Origin: Paraplanobispora takensis
Lineage (GTDB): Bacteria > Actinomycetota > Actinomycetes > Streptosporangiales > Streptosporangiaceae
NCBI RefSeq assembly: GCF_016863195.1
Contig: NZ_BOOK01000060.1
Span: 1 to 44,131 of the forward strand
Reading direction: 5' to 3'
DNA: 44,131 nt
Shown here piece after piece: positions 38,757 to 44,131 of this stretch. The notes below the pieces were generated by a model that was not told where the DNA came from, did no database searches, and saw only the letters and a list, made by a program, of their open reading frames with translations. Within the stretch, counting starts at the first letter, position 1, and every line of letters begins with the position of its first letter. The position numbers and the translations under genes are program-made.

Positions 38757-39824
38757 GTGAAGTTCGTCCTCGACGCCGAGCAGCGGCTGTTCGGCGAGAC
38801 CCTGGACAAGCTGCTGGCCGGGGCGGGCACGCCGGGCGCGGTACGGGCCTGGGCCGCCGGGCAGCCGGGGCCCGGCCTGGCCCTGTGGCGCTCACTCGCC
38901 GGGGCCGGGGTCTTCGCGCTGGCCGTACCCGAGAGCGCGGGCGGGGCCGGGCCGCTGCCGGTGGAGCTGGTGACCGCCTTCCACGAACTCGGCCGGCACG
39001 CCGCGCCCGGACCGCTGGCCGAGACCGTCGCCGCGGCCGTCCTGCTCGACCGGCTCGGCGGCGGGACAGCCGCCCGGGGAAGCCCCGGATCCCGCGGTCC
39101 CGGCACCGCGGGATCCGGTGAGGACCGCGACCGCGGACTCGCGGGATCCGCCGCCGGATGGCTGCCGCGGATCGCCGAGGGCGGGGCCGTCGTCTCGCTC
39201 GCGCTGCCCCCGGCCGTGCCGTACGCGCTGGACGCCGACGTCGCCGATCTCGTCCTGGTCGTGGACGGCGACGAACTGCGCGAGGCCGCGCCCGGGACGG
39301 CGATGACCTCCCTGGACCCGGCCCGGCGGCTGTTCCCGGTCACCGCGGGTGCGGTGCTGGCCTCCGGCCCGCAGGTACGGCGGGCGGCCGCGGCGGCCTG
39401 CGACATGGGCGCGCTGGCCTGCGCCGCCCAATCGGTCGGGGTGGGGCGGCGGCTGCTGGAGGTCACGGTGGAGTACGCCGCCGCGCGACGGCAGTTCGGC
39501 CGGCCGATCGGGGAGTTCCAGGCGGTCAAGCACCACCTCGCCGGCGTGCTCGTGGACCTGGAGTACGCCCGGCCGCTGGTCCACGGCGCGGCCCTGTCGT
39601 ACGGCTCGCCGGACTTCCCGCGCGAGGTGTCGGCCGCCAAGGCCGCGGCCTCGGAGGCCGCCTACGCGGCGGCCAGGATCGCCCTGCAGGTGCACGGTGC
39701 GATCGGCTACACCGACGAGTACGACGCGAGCCTGTGGATCCGCAAGGCCCGCGCCCTGTACTCGGCCTGGGGCTCCCCCGCCGGCCACCGCGCCCGCGTG
39801 ATCGCCTCCCTGACGACCGGCTGA
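38757..39824 (+). CDS. fadE32: Acyl-CoA dehydrogenase, FadE32/33-like subunit
   Basis: This 355-aa protein is a divergent ACAD-family subunit: N-terminal MKFVLDAEQRLFGETLDKLL, a shortened middle domain, and a C-terminal helical domain (AAQSVGVGRRLLEVTVEYAA, RRQFGRPIGEFQAVKHHLA, IGYTDEYDASLWIRKAR). In actinobacterial steroid clusters such subunits pair with a FadE31-type protein to form heterotetramers. Residues about 102-126 hold a Gly/Arg/Asp-rich low-complexity insertion with repeated GSRG/GSGEDRDRG-like pieces. GTG start after GGGGAGG. Whether it equals FadE32 or FadE33 cannot be settled by eye. The stop region is repeated 19 bp later. Confidence 0.82.
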   Translation: MKFVLDAEQRLFGETLDKLLAGAGTPGAVRAWAAGQPGPGLALWRSLAGAGVFALAVPESAGGAGPLPVELVTAFHELGRHAAPGPLAETVAAAVLLDRLGGGTAARGSPGSRGPGTAGSGEDRDRGLAGSAAGWLPRIAEGGAVVSLALPPAVPYALDADVADLVLVVDGDELREAAPGTAMTSLDPARRLFPVTAGAVLASGPQVRRAAAAACDMGALACAAQSVGVGRRLLEVTVEYAAARRQFGRPIGEFQAVKHHLAGVLVDLEYARPLVHGAALSYGSPDFPREVSAAKAAASEAAYAAARIALQVHGAIGYTDEYDASLWIRKARALYSAWGSPAGHRARVIASLTTG

Positions 39825-39842
39825 TCTCCTGACGACCGGCTG
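39810..39842 (+). repeat. Stop-codon repeat after fadE32
   Basis: CTGACGACCGGCTG occurs at 39810-39823 and again at 39829-39842, a 19-bp period across the stop codon. It repeats the last four codons of the gene and is one of several duplicated gene ends in the window. Confidence 0.7.
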
Positions 39843-39914
39843 CCCCCTGGCGGGCGGCCGGCCCGCTGCGGCCCTCGGCCGGAGCCCGAGGGCCGCGTGA
39901 GGGTGCGGCGCGGC

Positions 39915-40358
39915 TCAGTCGGTCTCGCAGGAGATCTCCACCTCGGCGATGCAGCTGTCGGCGCCGGTGCCGGCGTCGGCGGTGTCGAAGCCCAGCTCTC
40001 CGCTGATGACGTCGTTGCCGCCGAAGGTGCGCATCGTGTCGGTGCCCGGGCCCCCGGCGACGATGTCCTGGTTCGGCCCGCCGAAGTAGTCGTCGTTCCC
40101 GTCGTCCAGGAAGACCGTCACGGGCAGGGCCGAGAGGCCGGTGTCGTTCCTGACGACGTCACGGCCGCCGCGGGTCCTGATCAGGGCCTTGGTGACGCCG
40201 CTGCGCGGGCAGCGCACGGCGTTGTTGATCTTCGTGCACACAGAGTTGGGAGCCAGCGTGTCATTGAGGTTGACCACCTCGATGAAGCTCCCGTTGACGC
40301 TCATCGTGATGGTGTCGGACACGTCGGTGCCGTTGATGAAGAGCTGCCCGCCCGCCAA
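39915..40358 (-). CDS. RTX-like calcium-binding repeat protein, probably 5'-truncated
   Basis: This 147-aa frame contains hemolysin-type Gly/Asp-rich nonapeptide repeats (DDGNDDYFGG, AGGPGTDTMRTFGGNDVISG, GFDTADAGTGADS) preceded by a beta-rich part (LFINGTDVSDTITMSVNG) with Cys pairs. Such proteins are exported and bind calcium, but here there is no signal peptide: the frame opens right after a TAA, with only TTG or ATT as possible starts and no good Shine-Dalgarno. The 5' end was probably lost or frameshifted. It lies after fadE32 in convergent orientation and interrupts the steroid gene cluster. Confidence 0.65.
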   Translation of the reverse strand: MAGGQLFINGTDVSDTITMSVNGSFIEVVNLNDTLAPNSVCTKINNAVRCPRSGVTKALIRTRGGRDVVRNDTGLSALPVTVFLDDGNDDYFGGPNQDIVAGGPGTDTMRTFGGNDVISGELGFDTADAGTGADSCIAEVEISCETD

Positions 40359-40640
40359 TTCACCACAAATACCTTAAGTCGGAAATTTTCATTCATTTCT
40401 TGATTAAGAATTTTTGTCGTGAGATTTGAGCCGGAAACGCGCTATACCCCATAATGCAGGCGTTATCAAAGCGAGACATCTCACAGGTATTCCTGTGCAA
40501 CACCGCACGCGTCCCATACCACGAAAGAGTGCATTCTCATCCCGAATAATGCGATGGCCGGCCGGGTGCCGCTCACGGGGAACCGGAAATTGCGGCCGCC
40601 TTCGCGTCCCGGCACGGGCCGGTGAGGAACGAGGCACGCC
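40359..40640. promoter_or_regulatory. AT-rich intergenic island
   Basis: 40370-40430 is far more AT-rich than anything nearby (runs such as GGAAATTTTCATTCATTTC and AAGAATTTTTG). It separates the RTX-like gene from the divergent NPCBM gene and would be a natural promoter or a binding region for a Lsr2-type silencing protein. Short frames here lead to no recognisable protein. Confidence 0.5.
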
Positions 40641-41372
40641 GTGACGACAGAGAACATCATCGACAGCACCGAGAACGAGAGGAACCGGGCGCACAGCCGG
40701 GGAAACGTCTGGATCACCTCGGCCACGGCGCTCGTCACCGCCGCCCTCACCCTGGCCGGCACCATCGCGGGGATCTACTTCTCCCCCCGCGACGTCGCCG
40801 GACGGGTCGCGCCGAACGCGGCGGTCACCGCGACGGCCGTCCGGTCGGTGTTCCACACGGTCACGGCCACCGCCACGGTCACCGCGACCCCCGCGGAGGC
40901 GGCGGAGCCCGCCACCGCGGAGCCGTCCGGCGGCACCGGAGGGGACGGGACGGCGGGAGGCGCGTCCGTCCATCTGGCCGAACTGAAGGACGCCGTCACC
41001 GCACGGCAGGGCAGTTCGGGCGCCGGGGCCTACAAAGTCAACGGCCATTCGTATTTGCACAGCATCGGAATGGAGATATGGTCCGCCGGCTACACCTCGT
41101 GGGCCGAGTACACCCTTGACGGGTCATATCGAACATTCAGCACCACTCTCGGCCTCAACGACGAACTGGCCACCGACTCGTCCGTCGAGTTCGTCATTTC
41201 CGGAAACGGGCGGGTGCTGTACCGCAAGACCGTGAAATACACCCAGCGGGTGAAGGCCGACGTGGACGTCACCGGTCTGGTGAAGCTGCGCCTGGCCGTG
41301 GCCCGCGTCGGCGGGAAGACCGACGCCCATCTCGGAGGAGCCGTCTTCGGCGACGCGACACTGAGCCGCTGA
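40641..41372 (+). CDS. Membrane-anchored NPCBM/NEW2-domain protein
   Basis: This 243-aa protein has a cytoplasmic N-terminus, a helix at 24-47 (WITSATALVTAALTLAGTIA), a Thr/Ala-rich linker (about 55-110), and a C-terminal NPCBM-type beta-sandwich: SYLHSIGMEIWSAGYTSWAE, YRTFSTTLGLNDELATDSSV, VLYRKTVKYTQRVKADVDVT, LRLAVARVGG. NPCBM is a putative carbohydrate-binding module, here displayed outside. It starts with GTG after GAGG. The stop is followed by two more copies of the CCGCTGAG-like end sequence. It has no obvious link to the steroid genes around it. Confidence 0.78.
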   Translation: MTTENIIDSTENERNRAHSRGNVWITSATALVTAALTLAGTIAGIYFSPRDVAGRVAPNAAVTATAVRSVFHTVTATATVTATPAEAAEPATAEPSGGTGGDGTAGGASVHLAELKDAVTARQGSSGAGAYKVNGHSYLHSIGMEIWSAGYTSWAEYTLDGSYRTFSTTLGLNDELATDSSVEFVISGNGRVLYRKTVKYTQRVKADVDVTGLVKLRLAVARVGGKTDAHLGGAVFGDATLSR

Positions 41373-41420
41373 GCCGCTGAGCCGCCGACGGGATGGATCC
41401 CGTCCACCCCCGCCCCTTCA

Positions 41421-41456
41421 CCGTCCGAACCACACCAGCCGTCCGAACCACACCAG
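41421..41456. repeat. 18-bp direct repeat, two copies
   Basis: CCGTCCGAACCACACCAG occurs at 41421-41438 and 41439-41456, exactly head-to-tail, just before the Shine-Dalgarno of the DUF4234 gene. Confidence 0.85.
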
Positions 41457-41465
41457 GGAGGAAGA

Positions 41466-42104
41466 ATGAACGACCAGCCCCGCCACCGCGCCGGTTCCCG
41501 AACCATCGCCACGGACGCCGCGCCGCCGGCCGTACACCCCGACCTCACCGCGCATCCCGACCTCACCGCGCATCCCGACCTCACCGCGCACTCCGAGCCC
41601 GCCGCGCGAGCGGCCGCGCGGCCGGAGACGGCGGCCCGGCCGGTCGAGCACTCCGAGGCGACCGCCCCGCCGGTCGAGTGGCCCGCCGTCCGGCCCGTCT
41701 CCACCGGTCTGCAGATGAAGCGCCGCAACCCGTTCGGGGCCTGGCTCGGCCTGCCGCTGATCACCTTCGGGTTCTACGTCTTCATCTGGTACTACCTCGT
41801 CCACAGCGAGCTGGCCGACTTCGACCGGCGTCGCGTCATCAGTCCCTCCTCCGCCCTCATGGCGCTCATCTTCGGGTGGGTCACCGCGGGCGTCTGGACG
41901 ATGGTCAGCTTCTACACCGCGGGTAAGAAGATCGCGAATGCCCAGCGGGCCGCCGGCCTCGCCCCCACCTGCAGCGGCGGCCTCGGGCTCGCACTGTCGT
42001 TCGTCTTCGGCCTCGGCGTCCTGTACTACCAGAGCGAGCTGAACAAGGTCGTACGGGCCAACGAGACCACTCCCCCCGGCCACGAGGTGCCGCTGTACGC
42101 CTGA
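41466..42104 (+). CDS. DUF4234-family membrane protein with N-terminal hexapeptide repeat
   Basis: This 212-aa protein has an N-terminal disordered part containing HPDLTA three times in tandem (residues 24-41, 18-bp DNA repeats). A DUF4234 domain follows, with helices near 95-115 (GAWLGLPLITFGFYVFIWYY), 135-158 and 175-195, and the typical YYQSELNKV. The function of DUF4234 is unknown. GGGAGGAAG precedes the ATG. It starts 93 bp after the NPCBM gene on the same strand and may be cotranscribed. Confidence 0.8.
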   Translation: MNDQPRHRAGSRTIATDAAPPAVHPDLTAHPDLTAHPDLTAHSEPAARAAARPETAARPVEHSEATAPPVEWPAVRPVSTGLQMKRRNPFGAWLGLPLITFGFYVFIWYYLVHSELADFDRRRVISPSSALMALIFGWVTAGVWTMVSFYTAGKKIANAQRAAGLAPTCSGGLGLALSFVFGLGVLYYQSELNKVVRANETTPPGHEVPLYA

Positions 42105-42191
42105 CGGCGACCGGTTCGCGGAGGCCGCCGAGACGGCACAGGACGACGGGCCCGAGGAGATCCGCTCCGAGTGAAGCGCGACCGCAGGAGA

Positions 42192-43256
42192 TCAGGCCGT
42201 CAGGTGCGTGTTCAGGCCGCGCAGGATGCCGGCGGCGCGGGTGACGACGGCGTCGATCAGTTCCTCGCAGGAGGGCAGGTCCTCGATGACGGCCACCACC
42301 TGGCCGGAGGCCATCACTCCCAGGTCGGGGCGGCCCTCCACCATCGCCGCCCTGAGCAGCATGGGCGTGTTGGCGGCCATCAGGACCTGGGACCAGGTCA
42401 GTTCCCTGCCGTGTCTCATGGCCAGCCCGTCGCGGATCACGGCGGGCCAGGTCATCCCCGAGATCCGGCGGAACCTGGCGGCGTTGCGCACCGCGCGGGC
42501 CAGGCCGGACAGCCGGCCCGAGCGTTCCAGGCCGTCCACCAGCGGCGTGCGCAGCACCCGGTGCGGCATGCCGTCCACCTGGCGGGTGACCACGGTCTCC
42601 GACATGCCCAGGTAGAAGCGCTTGACCTCCTCGGGGACCGAGCTGTCGGAGGTCAGCAGGAACCTGGTGCCCATGGCCACGCCCGCCGCGCCGTACGCCA
42701 GCGCCGCGGCCAGGCCGCGCCCGTCGAAGAAGCCGCCCGCGGCGATCACCGGGATGCCGACCGCGTCGACGATCTGCGGGAGCAGCAGCGTGGTGGCGAC
42801 GGGCCCGGTGTGGCCGCCGCCCTCGCCGCCCTGGACCAGTACGGCGTCGGCGCCCCAGGCCGCCACCTTCTCGGCGTGCCGCCGGGCCCCGACCGACGGG
42901 ATCACCACGACGCCCGCCTCCTTCAGCCTGTCGATCAGCTCCCGGCGGGGGGCCAGGGCGAACGAGGCGACCTTCACCCCGCTCTTGATCAGCAGGTCGA
43001 CGCGATCGCCCGCGTCGGCGGCGTCGGCGCGTAGGTTCACCCCGAAGGGCGCCTCGGTGCGCGAGCGGACCTCCTCGACGGCGGCGGCCAGCTGCTCCAG
43101 GGTCATGGTGGCCGAGGCGAGGATGCCCAGGCCGCCGGCCTCGGCCACCGCGGAGACCAGCCGCGGGCCGGCCACCCAGCCCATCCCGGTCTGCACGACC
43201 GGGTGGCGGACCCCGGCCAGCCGCGTCAGCGGCGTGTCCAGCACCTGATCGATCAC
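42192..43256 (-). CDS. ipdC: Nitronate monooxygenase-family flavoprotein, IpdC-like
   Basis: This 354-aa FMN protein of the nitronate monooxygenase/2-nitropropane dioxygenase fold has VQTGMGWVAGPRLVSAVAEA at the start, VQGGEGGGHTGPVAT (catalytic-type His and phosphate-binding Gly) and PVIAAGGFFDGRGLAAAL. Length and neighbours match IpdC of mycobacteria, a reductase acting on a HIP-CoA intermediate in ring C/D opening. GTG start after GGGGAGGG. It lies 49 bp downstream of the ipdB-like gene on the same strand. Confidence 0.85.
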   Translation of the reverse strand: MIDQVLDTPLTRLAGVRHPVVQTGMGWVAGPRLVSAVAEAGGLGILASATMTLEQLAAAVEEVRSRTEAPFGVNLRADAADAGDRVDLLIKSGVKVASFALAPRRELIDRLKEAGVVVIPSVGARRHAEKVAAWGADAVLVQGGEGGGHTGPVATTLLLPQIVDAVGIPVIAAGGFFDGRGLAAALAYGAAGVAMGTRFLLTSDSSVPEEVKRFYLGMSETVVTRQVDGMPHRVLRTPLVDGLERSGRLSGLARAVRNAARFRRISGMTWPAVIRDGLAMRHGRELTWSQVLMAANTPMLLRAAMVEGRPDLGVMASGQVVAVIEDLPSCEELIDAVVTRAAGILRGLNTHLTA

Positions 43257-43305
43257 GGTCGTCCCTCCCCGGCCTGCGCAGCGCCCGCGCCGGGCGCCCG
43301 CCCGG

Positions 43306-44058
43306 TCATGCCCGCACCTCCCGTTCGCGCAGGGCCTTGGGGTCGAGGACCTCGCGGATCAGCCGGAGCTCCTCATCGGTCGGCGTCCGGGTCGGGGGCA
43401 CCTCGCCCTCGATCGCCGGCTCGAAGCCGGTGGCGGCCAGGACCTGCTCGACCTCCACTCCGGGGTGGACCGAGACCAGCCGCATCGACCCGTCGGGCGT
43501 GCCGAAGTCGAAGACCCCCAAATCGGTCACGACCCGGCGCAGGTCATGGAAACGGGAGGCGCGGGCGCCCAGTTCGGCCGCCCGGTCGCCTCCGACGCCG
43601 CTGACCGTGTCCACCTTCGGCACGAACACACGGGGCGAGTGCCGGGGGATCCAGTAGCTGGTCGGGTCGCAGATCGTGTTGCCGGGGGCGCCGCGCACGC
43701 CGAGCAGTTGTGAGGCCGGGCGCTCCCACGCGCCGATCGCCGAGATGTTGGTGTTGCCGTACCGGTCGATCTGAGAGGCGCCCATCATCACGTGCCGGCG
43801 CCCGTTCTGCACCAGCCACAGGTGCTCGCGGAACGGCAGCCACCCCTCGACCGGTCCCGCGGGCGCCCCGATCGGCACCGGTCCGGCGGTGAGCAGCGCG
43901 CCGCCGTCGGTGGTCAGCAGGCCGGGCTCGAAGGTGAGCCGGGCCAGGCGCGCCCCCAGGATGGAGCAGGTGCCCATCGCCGCGGCCAGGATCTCCCCGT
44001 CCCCGCGCCAGGCCTCGGCACAGGCCACCACGCAGATCTCCGCCCGGGTCGCGCTCAT
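43306..44058 (-). CDS. ipdB: CoA-transferase beta-subunit-like ring hydrolase, IpdB-like
   Basis: This 250-aa protein belongs to the class I CoA-transferase fold (SATRAEICVVACAEAWRGDG, LFREHLWLVQNGRRHVMMGA-type region, QIDRYGNTNIS). In mycobacteria IpdA and IpdB together hydrolyse a carbon-carbon bond of COCHEA-CoA in steroid ring C. Its place directly before the ipdC-like gene supports IpdB over a true CoA-transferase. GGGAGGG precedes the ATG. The IpdA subunit should lie just beyond the right edge; the last three bases (TCA) could be its stop codon, but that cannot be proved here. Confidence 0.83.
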   Translation of the reverse strand: MSATRAEICVVACAEAWRGDGEILAAAMGTCSILGARLARLTFEPGLLTTDGGALLTAGPVPIGAPAGPVEGWLPFREHLWLVQNGRRHVMMGASQIDRYGNTNISAIGAWERPASQLLGVRGAPGNTICDPTSYWIPRHSPRVFVPKVDTVSGVGGDRAAELGARASRFHDLRRVVTDLGVFDFGTPDGSMRLVSVHPGVEVEQVLAATGFEPAIEGEVPPTRTPTDEELRLIREVLDPKALREREVRA

Positions 44059-44131
44059 CGGGCCTCCCTCCCCGTACGGCTGCGCGGGGCCCGCTCCCCC
44101 GCCGTCCGGCTGCGCCCGCGGGTCGCGCTCA

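Overview
The window is high-GC DNA with heavy third-position G/C, GTG and TTG starts as well as ATG, and a mycothiol-dependent isomerase-family gene. These point to an actinomycete. The mix of gene families suggests the Streptosporangiales (Streptosporangium or Nonomuraea-like), but that narrower placement is inference. I saw no rRNA, tRNA or CRISPR array.

Region 1 (1-10.9 kb) handles arabinofuranose-type sugars. A YtfQ-like lipoprotein binding protein, a DeoR regulator and an RbsA-type double ATPase form the visible part of a CUT2 transporter; its permease is not in the window. A LacI regulator then diverges from an apparent operon: GH51 arabinofuranosidase, CUT1 binding protein, two CUT1 permeases and an aldo/keto reductase. 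A perfect 11+5+11 palindrome in the divergent promoter is the likely LacI operator. No ATPase lies in the CUT1 operon, so an ATPase encoded elsewhere is presumably used.

Region 2 (10.9-19.4 kb) is a row of mostly independent genes: an RDD membrane protein, a stand-alone LanC-like cyclase with a Cys-Cys-Gly zinc motif, a GH13 glucosidase carrying an in-frame tandem repeat, an 898-aa protein joining a RING-type zinc finger to a TerD-like domain, a secreted three-repeat protein and a membrane protein of unknown function.

Region 3 (19.4-34.8 kb) is accessory DNA with much decay. It holds a class F sortase pseudogene, an IS5-type transposase end abutting a tyrosine-recombinase end, a frameshifted barstar remnant, a frameshifted membrane gene and an IS701-type transposase remnant. 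Between them are intact-looking genes: cupin, ABM monooxygenase, DUF4328 protein, S41 protease, a small secreted protein, a possible SUKH-like protein, two paralogous LRR proteins flanking an FHA-FAD oxidoreductase, a mycothiol-dependent enzyme, and a protein with zinc-deaminase-like motif spacing.

Region 4 (34.9-44.1 kb) matches the actinobacterial pathway for steroid rings C/D (HIP catabolism, the KstR2 regulon of mycobacteria): thiolase (fadA6-like), TetR regulator (kstR2-like), short-chain dehydrogenase (ipdF-like), two acyl-CoA dehydrogenase subunits (fadE31/fadE32-like), and an ipdC-like and an ipdB-like gene. A KstR2-type operator sits between ipdF and fadE31. Three unrelated genes (a 5'-truncated RTX-like gene, an NPCBM protein and a DUF4234 protein) lie inside this cluster.

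A recurring feature is short tandem repetition at gene ends: stop-codon regions at about 73, 3899, 39824 and 41372 are all duplicated in tandem, and coding repeats occur in the GH13, LRR and DUF4234 genes.
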